Assembly: GCF_029227915.1 (NCBI RefSeq)
Contig: NC_079882.1
Span: 15,388,501-15,452,500, forward strand
DNA length: 64,000 nucleotides
Direction of reading: 5' to 3'
Source of the DNA: Hydractinia symbiolongicarpus
Lineage: Eukaryota; Cnidaria; Hydrozoa; Anthoathecata; Hydractiniidae
Shown: positions 23,890 through 36,085 of the stretch, piece after piece
Layout of the letters: each line of letters starts with the position of its first letter
Numbering within the stretch: the stretch's first letter is position 1
Notes under the pieces: generated by a model
What the model was told of the DNA's origin: nothing
Databases searched by the model: none
Seen by the model: the letters and a program-made list of their open reading frames with translations, nothing else
Position numbers and translations under genes: made by a program

Positions 23890-25526
23890 AGGACTGTGCA
23901 CGTAGTTAAGAGTGTTCTAAGGCAACGTCGCCAATGAAAACGACTCGGGACGTTTAAGCACATTGAGACTGGAAGGAATAGTCCAATGGTAACCTGCGCA
24001 GACCGGTGAAACTACGTGATTAACGTGTGAGGCCTTTATTAGACTGCAAAAGGCCATATTACAGCTTTTATAGGACTGTGCACGTAGTTAAGAGTGTTGT
24101 AAAGCAACAGCGCTAATGAAAACGACTTGGGAGGTTGTAGCGCATTGAGACTGGAACGACAAGTCCAATGGTAACCTGCACAGGCAGATGGAACCACGTG
24201 ATTTACGTGTGAGGCCTTTATTAGACTGCAAAAGGCCAAATTACAGTCTTTATAGGACTGTGCACGTACTTAAGAGTGTTGTAAGGCAACGGCGCTAATG
24301 AAAACTACTTGGTACGTTGTAGCGCATTGAGACTGTAAGGACTAGGCCAATGGTAACCTACGCAGACAGGTGAAACCACGTGATTTACGTGTGAGGCCTT
24401 TATTAGACTGCAAAAGGCCATATTACAGCCTTTGTAGGACTGTGCACGTAGTTAAGAGTGTTGTAAAGCAACGGCGCTAATGAAAACGACTTGGGCCGTT
24501 GTAACGCATTGAGACTGGAACGACTAGTCCAATGGTAACCTGCACAGGCAGATGGAACCACGTGATTTACGTGTGAGACCTTTATTAGACTGCAAATGGC
24601 CAAATTACAGCCTTTTTAGGACTGTGCACGTAGTTAAGAGTGTTCTAAGGCAACTTCGCCAATGAAAACGAATTGGGACGTTGTAGCGCATTGAGACTGG
24701 AAGGGCTAGGTCAATGGTGACCTGTGCAGACCGGTGAAACCACGTGATTATCGTGTGAGGCCTTTATTAGACTGCAAAGGGCCATATTACAGCCTTTATA
24801 GGACTGTGCAGGTAGTTAAGAGTGTTCTAAGACCACGGCGCTAAGGAAAACCACTTGGAACGTTGTAGCACATTGAGACTGTAAGGACTAGGACAATGGT
24901 AACCTGCGCAGACAGGTGAAACCACGTGATTTACGTGTGAGGACTTTACTAGAATGAACAAGGCCAAATTACAGCCTTTATAGGACTGTGCACGTAGTTA
25001 AGAGTGTTGTAAGGCAACGGCGCTAATGAAAACAACTTGAGACGTTGTATCACATTGAGACTGGAAGGAATAGTCTATTGGTAACCTGCGCAGACAGGTG
25101 AAACCACGTGATTTACGTGTGAGGCTTTTATTAGACTGCAAAAGGCCATATTACAGCCTTTATAGGACTGTGCACGTAGTTAAGAGTGTTGTAGGGCAAC
25201 AGCGATAATGAAAACAACTTGGGACGTTTTAGCGCATTGAGACTGGAAGGAATAGTCCAATGGTAACCTGCGCAGACCGGTGAAACCACGTGATTACGTG
25301 TGAGGCCTTTATTAGACTGCAAAAGGCCATAATACAGCTTTTATAGAACTGTGCACGTAGTTAAGAGTGTTCTAAGGCAACTTCGCCAATCAAAACGACT
25401 TGGAACGTTGTAGCACATTGAGACTGTAAGGACTAGGACAATGGTAACCTGCGCAGACAGGTGAAACCACGTGATTTACGTGTGAGGACTTTACTAGAAT
25501 GAACAAGGCCAAATTACAGTCTTTAT
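23890..25526 (+). repeat. 9-mer higher-order repeat, copy 1 (1,637 bp)
   Basis: Nine units recur 1,637 bases on. Shared marks include CTCGGGACGTTTAAGCAC, GGTACGTTGTAG, GGGCCGTTGTAACGC, GATTATCGTG, the GTGCAGGTAG unit, ACTAGAATGAACAAGG, GTCTATTGG and GATTACGTG. I saw very few differences between the copies (for example AACGAATTGGG at 24,668 versus AACGACTTGGG), so this duplication is recent. Confidence 0.9.
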
Positions 25527-27163
25527 AGGACTGTGCACGTAGTTAAGAGTGTTCTAAGGCAACTTCGCCAATGAAAACGACTCGGGACGTTTAAGCACAT
25601 TGAGACTGGAAGGAATAGTCCAATGGTAACCTGCGCAGACCGGTGAAACTACGTGATTAACGTGTGAGGCCTTTATTAGACTGCAAAAGGCCATATTACA
25701 GCTTTTATAGGACTGTGCACGTAGTTAAGAGTGTTGTAAAGCAACAGCGCTAATGAAAACGACTTGGGAGGTTGTAGCGCATTGAGACTGGAACGACAAG
25801 TCCAATGGTAACCTGCACAGGCAGATGGAACCACGTGATTTACGTGTGAGGCCTTTATTAGACTGCAAAAGGCCAAATTACAGTCTTTATAGGACTGTGC
25901 ACGTACTTAAGAGTGTTGTAAGGCAACGGCGCTAATGAAAACTACTTGGTACGTTGTAGCGCATTGAGACTGTAAGGACTAGGCCAATGGTAACCTACGC
26001 AGACAGGTGAAACCACGTGATTTACGTGTGAGGCCTTTATTAGACTGCAAAAGGCCATATTACAGCCTTTGTAGGACTGTGCACGTAGTTAAGAGTGTTG
26101 TAAAGCAACGGCGCTAATGAAAACGACTTGGGCCGTTGTAACGCATTGAGACTGGAACGACTAGTCCAATGGTAACCTGCACAGGCAGATGGAACCACGT
26201 GATTTACGTGTGAGACCTTTATTAGACTGCAAATGGCCAAATTACAGCCTTTTTAGGACTGTGCACGTAGTTAAGAGTGTTCTAAGGCAACTTCGCCAAT
26301 GAAAACGACTTGGGACGTTGTAGCGCATTGAGACTGGAAGGGCTAGGTCAATGGTGACCTGTGCAGACCGGTGAAACCACGTGATTATCGTGTGAGGCCT
26401 TTATTAGACTGCAAAGGGCCATATTACAGCCTTTATAGGACTGTGCAGGTAGTTAAGAGTGTTCTAAGACCACGGCGCTAAGGAAAACCACTTGGAACGT
26501 TGTAGCACATTGAGACTGTAAGGACTAGGACAATGGTAACCTGCGCAGACAGGTGAAACCACGTGATTTACGTGTGAGGACTTTACTAGAATGAACAAGG
26601 CCAAATTACAGCCTTTATAGGACTGTGCACGTAGTTAAGAGTGTTGTAAGGCAACGGCGCTAATGAAAACAACTTGAGACGTTGTATCACATTGAGACTG
26701 GAAGGAATAGTCTATTGGTAACCTGCGCAGACAGGTGAAACCACGTGATTTACGTGTGAGGCTTTTATTAGACTGCAAAAGGCCATATTACAGCCTTTAT
26801 AGGACTGTGCACGTAGTTAAGAGTGTTGTAGGGCAACAGCGATAATGAAAACAACTTGGGACGTTTTAGCGCATTGAGACTGGAAGGAATAGTCCAATGG
26901 TAACCTGCGCAGACCGGTGAAACCACGTGATTACGTGTGAGGCCTTTATTAGACTGCAAAAGGCCATAATACAGCTTTTATAGAACTGTGCACGTAGTTA
27001 AGAGTGTTCTAAGGCAACTTCGCCAATCAAAACGACTTGGAACGTTGTAGCACATTGAGACTGTAAGGACTAGGACAATGGTAACCTGCGCAGACAGGTG
27101 AAACCACGTGATTTACGTGTGAGGACTTTACTAGAATGAACAAGGCCAAATTACAGTCTTTAT
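25527..27163 (+). repeat. 9-mer higher-order repeat, copy 2
   Basis: Immediately follows copy 1 and is almost identical to it. After about 27,190 the sequence departs (GTTGTAAGGCAACGG in place of GTTCTAAGGCAACTTCG) and enters a 5-mer duplication that reuses its last units. Confidence 0.9.
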
Positions 27164-27543
27164 AGGACTGTGCACGTAGTTAAGAGTGTTGTAAGGCAAC
27201 GGCGCTAATGAAAACAACTTGAGACGTTGTATCACATTGAGACTGGAAGGAATAGTCTATTGGTAACCTGCGCAGACAGGTGAAACCACGTGATTTACGT
27301 GTGAGGCTTTTATTAGACTGCAAAAGGCCATATTACAGCCTTTATAGGACTGTGCACGTAGTTAAGAGTGTTTTAGGGCAACAGCGATAATGAAAACAAC
27401 TTGGGACGTTTTAGCGCATTGAGACTGGAAGGACTAGGTCAATGGTAACCTGCACAGACAGGTGAAACCACGTGATTTACGTGTGAAGCCTTTATTAGAC
27501 TGCAAAATGCCATATTACAGCCTTTATAGGACTGTGCACGTAG
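26635..27543 (+). repeat. 5-mer duplication, copy 1 (909 bp), overlapping the 9-mer
   Basis: Begins at the GACGTTGTATCACATTGAG unit and holds GTCTATTGG, GTAGGGCAACAGCG, GATTACGTG, the GAACAAGGCC unit and GTGAAGCC with AAAATGCC. It repeats after 909 bases. Its left part belongs to 9-mer copy 2, so the 5-mer event came after the 9-mer event. Confidence 0.85.
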
Positions 27544-28470
27544 TTAAGAGTGTTGTAAGGCAACGGCGCTAATGAAAACAACTTGAGACGTTGTATCACA
27601 TTGAGACTGGAAGGAATAGTCTATTGGTAACCTGCGCAGACAGGTGAAACCACGTGATTTACGTGTGAGGCTTTTATTAGACTGCAAAAGGCCATATTAC
27701 AGCCTTTATAGGACTGTGCACGTAGTTAAGAGTGTTGTAGGGCAACAGCGATAATGAAAACAACTTGGGACGTTTTAGCGCATTGAGACTGGAAGGAATA
27801 GTCCAATGGTAACCTGCGCAGACCGGTGAAACCACGTGATTACGTGTGAGGCCTTTATTAGACTGCAAAAGGCCATAATACAGCTTTTATAGAACTGTGC
27901 ACGTAGTTAAGAGTGTTCTAAGGCAACTTCGCCAATCAAAACGACTTGGAACGTTGTAGCACATTGAGACTGTAAGGACTAGGACAATGGTAACCTGCGC
28001 AGACAGGTGAAACCACGTGATTTACGTGTGAGGACTTTACTAGAATGAACAAGGCCAAATTACAGTCTTTATAGGACTGTGCACGTAGTTAAGAGTGTTG
28101 TAAGGCAACGGCGCTAATGAAAACAACTTGAGACGTTGTATCACATTGAGACTGGAAGGAATAGTCTATTGGTAACCTGCGCAGACAGGTGAAACCACGT
28201 GATTTACGTGTGAGGCTTTTATTAGACTGCAAAAGGCCATATTACAGCCTTTATAGGACTGTGCACGTAGTTAAGAGTGTTTTAGGGCAACAGCGATAAT
28301 GAAAACAACTTGGGACGTTTTAGCGCATTGAGACTGGAAGGACTAGGTCAATGGTAACCTGCACAGACAGGTGAAACCACGTGATTTACGTGTGAAGCCT
28401 TTATTAGACTGCAAAATGCCATATTACAGCCTTTATAGGACTGTGCACGTAGTTAAGAGTGTTGTAAGGC
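27544..28470 (+). repeat. 5-mer duplication, copy 2
   Basis: Follows copy 1 with the same order of units and ends near 28,473, where ACGGCGCTAATG is replaced by ACAGCGATAATG. It is very close to copy 1 by eye. Confidence 0.85.
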
Positions 28471-28944
28471 AACAGCGATAATGAAAACAACTTGGGACGT
28501 TGTAGCACATTGAGACTGGAAAGAATAGCCCAATGGTAACCTGCGCAGACCGGTGAAACCACGTGATTACGTGTGAGGCCTTTATTAGACTGCAAAAGCC
28601 ATATTACAGCTTTTATAGGACTTTGCACGTAGTTAAGAGTGTCTTAAGGGAACGGCGCTAATGAAAACGACTTGAGACGTTGTAGCACATTGAGACTGTA
28701 AGGACTAGGCCAATGGTAACCTGCGCAGACAGGTGAAACCACGTGATTTACGTGTGAGGCTTTATTAGACTGCAAAAGACCATATTACAGCCTTTATAGG
28801 ACTGTGCAGGTAGTTAAGAGTGTTCTAAGACCACGGCGCTAAAGAAAACCACTTGGAACGTTGTAGCACATTGAGACTGTAAGGACTAGGACAATGGTAA
28901 CCTGCGCAGACAGGTGAAACCACGTGATTTACGTGTGAGGACTT

Positions 28945-30580
28945 TATTAGACTGCAAAAGGCCATATTACAGCCTTTATAGGACTGTGCACGTAGTTAAG
29001 AGTGTTGTAAAGCTACGGTGCTAATGAAAACGACTTGGGACGTTGTAGTACATTCAGACTGGAAGGACTAGACCAATGGTAACCTGCGCAGGCAGGTGAA
29101 ACCACGTGATTTACGTATGAAGGCTTTACTAGAATGCAAAAGGCCAAATTACAGCCTTTATAGGACTGTGCACGTAGTTAAGAGTGTTGTAAGGCAACGG
29201 CGCTAATGAAAACAACTTGAGACGTTGTATCACATTGAGACTGGAAGGAATAGTCTATTGGTAACATGCGCAGACAGGTGAAACCACGTGATTTACGTGT
29301 GAGGCTTTTATTAGACTGCAAAAGGCCATATTACAGCCTTTATAGGACTGTGCACGTAGTTAAGAGTGTTGTAGGGCAACAGCGATAATGAAAACAACTT
29401 GGGACGTTTTAGCGCATTGAGACTGGAAGGAATAGTCCAATGGTAACCTGAGCAGACCGTTGAAACTACGTGATTTACGTGTGAGGCCTTTATTTGACTG
29501 CAAAAGGCCATATTACAGCTTTTATAGAACTGTGCACGTAGTTAAGAGTGTTCTAAGGCAACTTCGCCAATCAAAACGACTTGGGACGTTGTAGAGCATT
29601 GAGACTGGAAGGACTAGGTCAATGGTAACCTGCACAGACAGGTGAAACCATGTGATTTACGTGTGAAGCCTTTATTAGACTGCAAAAGCCATATTACAGC
29701 TTTTATAGGACTGTGCACGTAGTTAAGAGTGTTGTAAAGCAACAGCGTTAATGAAAACGACTTGGGAGGTTGTTGTGCATTGAGACTGGAACGACAAGTC
29801 CAATGGTAACCTGCACAGGCAGATGGAACCACGTGATTTACGTGTGAGGCCTTTATTAGACTGCAAAAGGCCAAATTACAGTCTTTATAGGACAGTGCAC
29901 GTACTTAAGAGTGTTGTAAGGCAATGGCGCTAATGAAAACGACTTGGGACGTTGTAGCGCATTGAGACTGGAAGGACTAGGTCAATAGTGACCTGCACAG
30001 GCAGATGGAACCAGGTGATTTACGTATGAAGCCTTTACTAGACTGCAAAAGGCCAAATTACAGCCTTTATAGGACTGTGCACGTAGTTAAGAGTGTTGTA
30101 AGGCAAAGCGCTAATGAAAACGACTTGGGACGTTGTAGCGCATTGAGACTGTAAGGACTAGGCCAATGGTAACCTACACAGACAGGTGAAACCACGTGAT
30201 TTACGTGTGAGGCCTCTATTAGACTGCAAAAGGCCATATTACAGCCTTTGTAGGACTGTGCACGTAGTTAAGAGTGTTGTAAAGCAACGGCGCTAATGAA
30301 AACGACTTGGGCCGTTGTAACGCATTAAGACTGGAACGACTAGTCCAATGCTAACCTGCACAGGCAGATGGAACCACGTGATTTACGTGTGAGGCCTTTA
30401 TTAGACTGCAAAAGGCCAAATTACAGACTTTTTAGGACTGTGCACGTAGTTAAGAGTGTTCTAAGGCAACTTTGCCAATGAAAACGACTTGGGACGTTGT
30501 AGAGCATTGAGACTGGAAGGACTAGGTCAATGGTAACCTGCACAGACAGGTGAAACCACGTGATTTACGTGTGAAGCCTT
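28945..30580 (+). repeat. 9-mer higher-order repeat (second type), copy 1 (1,636 bp)
   Basis: Nine units starting with AAGCTACGGTGC and GTAGTACATTCAG, repeated at an offset of 1,636. Shared rare marks include CTGAGCAGACCGTTG, AATCAAAACG, GTAGAGCATTGAG, ACAGCGTTAATG and the short GGCAAAGCGC unit. The composition differs from the 9-mer at 23.9 kb, so it is a separate event. Confidence 0.9.
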
Positions 30581-32225
30581 TATTAGACTGCAAAAGGCCA
30601 TATTACAGCCTTTATAGGACTGTGCACGTAGTTAAGAGTGTTGTAAAGCTACGGTGCTAATGAAAACGACTTGGGACGTTGTAGTACATTCAGACTGGAA
30701 GGACTAGACCAATGGTAACCTGCACAGGCAGGTGAAACCACGTGATTTACGTATGAAGGCTTTACTAGAATGCACAAGGCCAAATTACAGCCTTTATAGG
30801 ACTGTGCACGTAGTTAAGAGTGTTGTAAGGCAACGGCGCTAATGAAAACAACTTGAGACGTTGTATCACATTGAGACTGGAAGGAATAGTCTATTGGTAA
30901 CCTGCGCAGACAGGTGAAACCACGTGATTTACGTGTGAGGCTTTTATTAGACTGCAAAAGGCCATATTACAGCCTTTATAGGACTGTGCACGTAGTTAAG
31001 AGTGTTGTAGGGCAACAGCGATAATGAAAACAACTTGGGACGTTTTAGCGCATTGAGACTGGAAGGAATAGTCCAATGGTAACCTGAGCAGACCGTTGAA
31101 ACTACGTGATTTACGTGTGAGGCCTTTATTTGACTGCAAAAGGCCATATTACAGCTTTTATAGAACTGTGCACGTAGTTAAGAGTGTTCTAAGGCAACTT
31201 CGCCAATCAAAACGACTTGGGACGTTGTAGAGCATTGAGACTGGAAGGACTAGGTCAATGGTAACCTGCACAGACAGGTGAAACCATGTGATTTACGTGT
31301 GAAGCCTTTATTAGACTGCAAAAGCCATATTACAGCTTTTATAGGACTGTGCACGTAGTTAAGAGTGTTGTAAAGCAACAGCGTTAATGAAAACGACTTG
31401 GGAGATTGTTGTGCATTGAGACTGGAACGACAAGTCCAATGGTAACCTGCACAGGCAGATGGAACCACGTGATTTACGTGTGAGGCCTTTATTAGACTGC
31501 AAAAGGCCAAATTACAGTCTTTATAGGACAGTGCACGTACTTAAGAGTGTTGTAAGGCAATGGCGCTAATGAAAACGACTTGGGACGTTGTAGCGCATTG
31601 AGACTGGAAGGACTAGGTCAATAGTGACCTGCACAGGCAGATGGAACCAGGTGATTTACGTATAAAGCCTTTACTAGACTGCAAAAGGCCAAATTACAGC
31701 CTTTATAGGACTGTGCACGTAGTTAAGAGTGTTGTAAGGCAAAGCGCTAATGAAAACGACTTGGGACGTTGTAGCGCATTGAGACTGTAAGGACTAGGCC
31801 AATGGTAACCTACACAGACAGGTGAAACCACGTGATTTACGTGTGAGGCCTCTATTAGACTGCAAAAGGCCATATTACAGCCTTTGTAGGACTGTGCACG
31901 TAGTTAAGAGTGTTGTAAAGCAACGGCGCTAATGAAAACGACTTGGGCCGTTGTAACGCATTAAGACTGGAACGACTAGTCCAATGGTAACCTGCACAGG
32001 CAGATGGAACCACGTGATTTACGTGTGAGGCCTTTATTAGACTGCAAAAGGCCAAATTACAGACTTTTTAGGACTGTGCACGTAGTTAAGAGTGTTCTAA
32101 GGCAACTTCGCCAATGGAAACGACTTGGGACGTTGTAGAGCATTGAGACTGGAAGGACTAGGTCAATGGTAACCTGCACAGACAGGTGAAACCACGTGAT
32201 TTACGTGTGAAGCCTTTATTAGACT
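30581..32225 (+). repeat. 9-mer higher-order repeat (second type), copy 2
   Basis: Direct continuation, nearly identical to copy 1. It ends near 32,225, where AAAATGCC with GTAGGTAAG follows. Most of it was then included in the 12-mer duplication below. Confidence 0.9.
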
Positions 32226-32870
32226 GCAAAATGCCATATTACAGCCTTTATAGGACTGTGCACGTAGGTAAGAGTGTTCTAATGCAACGGCGCTAATGAA
32301 AACAACTTGAGACGTTGTATCACATTGAGACTGGAAGGAATAGTCTATTGGTAACCTGCGCAGACATGTGAAACCACGTGATTTACGTGTGAGGCTTTTA
32401 TTAGACTGCAAAAGGCCATATTACAGCCTTTATAGGACTGTGCACGTAGTTAAGAGTGTTGTAGGGCAAGAGCGATAATGAAAACAACTTGGGACGTTTT
32501 AGCGCATTGAGACTGGAAGGAATAGTCCAATGGTAACCTGCGCAGACCGGTGAAACCACGTGATTACGTGTGAGGCCTTTATTAGACTGCAAAAGGCCAT
32601 ATTACAGCTTTTATAGAACTGTGCACGTAGTTAAGAGTGTTCTAAGGAAACTTCGCCAATCAAAACGACTTGGGACGTTGTAGAGCATTGAGACTGGAAG
32701 GACTAGGTCAATGGTAACCTGCACAGACAGGTGAAACCATGTGATTTACGTGTGAAGCCTTTATTAGACTGCAAAATGCCATATTACAGCCTTTATAGGA
32801 CTGTGCACGTAGGTAAGAGTGTTCTAATGCAACGGCGCTAATGAAAAAGATTTGGGACGTTGTAGCACAT
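30690..32870 (+). repeat. 12-mer higher-order repeat, copy 1 (2,181 bp)
   Basis: Twelve units running from CATTCAGACTGG to the CTAATGCAACGG / AAAAAGATTTGGG unit, repeated after 2,181 bases. It contains 9-mer copy 2 plus three further units, so it post-dates that event. Confidence 0.9.
32228..32400 (+). repeat. Chimeric satellite unit
   Basis: The left part has the marks of the AAAATGCC / GTAGGTAAG / CTAATGCAACGG family, seen whole at 32.76-32.87 kb. The right part has the marks of the AACAACTTGAG / GTATCACATTGAG / GTCTATTGG family. The switch lies in the shared stretch ACGGCGCTAATGAAAA. This looks like a crossover or conversion inside a unit. The same chimera appears near 34.41-34.58 kb because the 12-mer duplication carried it along. 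Confidence 0.65.
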
Positions 32871-35050
32871 TCAGACTGGAAGGACTAGACCAATGGTAAC
32901 CTGCGCAGGCAGGTGAAACCACGTGATTTACGTATGAAGGCTTTACTAGAATGCACAAGGGCAAATTACAGCCTTTATAGGACTGTGCACGTAGTTAAGA
33001 GTGTTGTAAGGCAACGGCGCTAATGAAAACAACTTGAGACGTTGTATCACATTGAGACTGGAAGGAATAGTCTATTGGTAACCTGCGCAGACAGGTGAAA
33101 CCACGTGATTTACGTGTGAGGCTTTTATTAGACTGCAAAAGGCCATATTACAACCTTTATAGGACTGTGCACGTAGTTAAGAGTGTTGTAGGGCAACAGC
33201 GATAATGAAAACAACTTGGGACGTTTTAGCGCATTGAGACTGGAAGGAATAGTCCAATGGTAACCTGAGCAGACCGTTGAAACTACGTGATTTACGTGTG
33301 AGGCCTTTATTTGACTGCAAAAGGCCATATTACAGCTTTTATAGAACTGTGCACGTAGTTAAGAGTGTTCTAAGGCAACTTCGCCAATCAAAACGACTTG
33401 GGACGTTGTAGAGCATTGAGACTGGAAGGACTAGGTCAATGGTAACCTGCACAGACAGGTGAAACCATGTGATTTACGTGTGAAGCCTTTATTAGACTGC
33501 AAAAGCCATATTACAGCTTTTATAGGACTGTGCACGTAGTTAAGAGTGTTGTAAAGCAACAGCGTTAATGAAAACGACTTGGGAGGTTGTAGTGCATTGA
33601 GACTGGAACGACAAGTCCAATGGTAACCTGCACAGGCATATGGAACCACGTGATTTACGTGTGAGGCCTTTATTAGACTGCAAAAGGCCAAATTACAGTC
33701 TTTATAGGACTGTGCACGTACTTAAGAGTGTTGTAAGGCAATGGCGCTAATGAAAACGACTTGGGACGTTGTAGCGCATTGAGACTGGAAGGACTAGGTC
33801 AATAGTGACCTGCACAGGCAGATGGAACCAGGTGATTTACGTATGAAGCCTTTACTAGACTGCAAAAGGCCAAATTACAGCCTTTATAGGACTGTGCACG
33901 TAGTTAAGAGTGTTGTAAGGCAAAGCGCTAATGAAAACGACTTGGGACGTTGTAGCGCATTGAGACTGTAAGGACTAGGCCAATGGTAACCTACACAGAC
34001 AGGTGAAACCACGTGATTTACGTGTGAGGCCTCTATTAGACTGCAAAAGGCCATATTACAGCCTTTGTAGGACTGTGCACGTAGTTAAGAGTGTTGTAAA
34101 GCAACGGCGCTAATGAAAACGACTTGGGCCGTTGTAACGCATTAAGACTGGAACGACTAGTCCAATGGTAACCTGCACAGGCAGATGGAACCACGTGATT
34201 TACGTGTGAGGCCTTTATTAGACTGCAAAAGGCCAAATTACAGACTTTTTAGGACTGTGCACGTAGTTAAGAGTGTTCTAAGGCAACTTCGCCAATGAAA
34301 ACGACTTGGGACGTTGTAGAGCATTGAGACTGGAAGGACTAGGTCAATGGTAACCTGCACAGACAGGTGAAACCACGTGATTTACGTGTGAAGCCTTTAT
34401 TAGACTGCAAAAGGCCATATTACAGCCTTTATAGGACTGTGCACGTAGGTGAGAGTGTTCTAATGCAACGGCGCTAATGAAAACAACTTGAGACGTTGTA
34501 TCACATTGAGACTGGAAGGAATAGTCTATTGGTAACCTGCGCAGACAGGTGAAACCACGTGATTTACGTGTGAGGCTTTTATTAGACTGCAAAAGGCCAT
34601 ATTACAGCCTTTATAGGACTGTGCACGTAGTTAAGAGTGTTGTAGGGCAAGAGCGATAATGAAAACAACTTGGGACGTTTTAGCGCATTGAGACTGGAAG
34701 GAATAGTCCAATGGTAACCTGCGCAGACCGGTGAAACCACGTGATTACGTGTGAGGCCTTTATTAGACTGCAAAAGGCCATATTACAGCTTTTATAGAAC
34801 TGTGCACGTAGTTAAGAGTGTTCTAAGGAAACTTCGCCAATCAAAACGACTTGGGACGTTGTAGAGCATTGAGACTGGAAGGACTAGGTCAATGGTAACC
34901 TGCACAGACAGGTGAAACCATGTGATTTACGTGTGAAGCCTTTATTAGACTGCAAAATGCCATATTACAGCCTTTATAGGACTGTGCACGTAGGTAAGAG
35001 TGTTCTAATGCAACGGCGCTAATGAAAAAGATTTGGGACGTTGTAGCACA
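32871..35050 (+). repeat. 12-mer higher-order repeat, copy 2
   Basis: Follows copy 1 directly and keeps the chimeric unit and the short GGCAAAGCGC unit. Private differences are few (ACAACCTTTATAGG near 33,150; GTAGGTGAGAG near 34,446). It ends near 35,050, where GAGAATGG replaces CAGACTGG. Confidence 0.9.
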
Positions 35051-35336
35051 TTGAGAATGGAAGGACTAGGCCAATGGTAACCTGCGCAGACAGGTGAAAC
35101 TACGTGATTTACGTGTGAGGCCTTTATTTGACTGCAAAAGGCCATATTACAGCCTTTATAGGACTGTGCACGTAGTTAAGAGTGTTGTAAGGCAACAGCG
35201 ATAATGAAAACAACTTGGGACGTTTTTGCGCATTGAGACTGGAAGGACTAGGTCAATGGTAACCTGCACAGACAGGTGAAACCACGTGATTTACGTGTGA
35301 AGCCTTTATTAGACTGCAAAATGCCATATTACAGCC
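34610..35336 (+). repeat. 4-mer duplication, copy 1 (727 bp)
   Basis: Four units starting at GTAGGGCAAGAGCG repeat after 727 bases. Its first two units are the tail of 12-mer copy 2. Confidence 0.85.
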
Positions 35337-36085
35337 TTTATAGGACTGTGCACGTAGTTAAGAGTGTTGTAGGGCAAGAGCGATAATGAAAACAACTTGG
35401 GACGTTTTAGCGCATTGAGACTGGAAGGAATAGTTCAATGGTAACCTGCGCAGACCGGTGAAACCACGTGATTACGTGTGAGGCCTTTATTAGACTGCAA
35501 AAGGCCATATTACAGCTTTTATAGAACTGTGCACGTAGTTAAGAGTGTTCTAAGGCAACTTCGCCAATCAAAACGACTTGGGACGTTGTAGAGCATTGAG
35601 ACTGGAAGGACTAGGTCAATGGTAACCTGCACAGACAGGTGAAACCATGTGATTTACGTGTGAAGCCTTTATTAGACTGCAAAATGCCATATTACAGCCT
35701 TTATTGGACTGTGCACGTAGGTAAGAGTGTTCTAATGCAACGGCGCTAATGAAAAAGATTTGGGACGTTGTAGCACATTGAGAATGGAAAGACTAGGCCA
35801 ATGGTAACTTGCGCAGACAGGTGAAACTACGTGATTTACGTGTGAGGCCTTTATTTGACTGCAAAAGGCCATATTACAGCCTTTATAGGACTGTGCACGT
35901 AGTTAAGAGTGTTGTAAGGCAACAGCGATAATGAAAACAACTTGGGACGTTTTTGCGCATTGAGACTGGAAGGACTAGGTCAATGGTAACCTGCACAGAC
36001 AGGTGAAACCACGTGATTTACGTGTGAAGCCTTTATTAGACTGCAAAATGCCATATTACAGCCTTTATAGGACTGTGCACGTAGG
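35337..36085 (+). repeat. 4-mer duplication, copy 2
   Basis: Matches copy 1, including CGTTTTTGCGC and GAAACTACGTG, and ends near 36,085, where the AAAAAGATTTGGG / GTAATGCATTTAG unit starts. It differs by a few single bases (TTATTGGACTG near 35,703; GGTAACTTGCG near 35,805). Confidence 0.85.
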
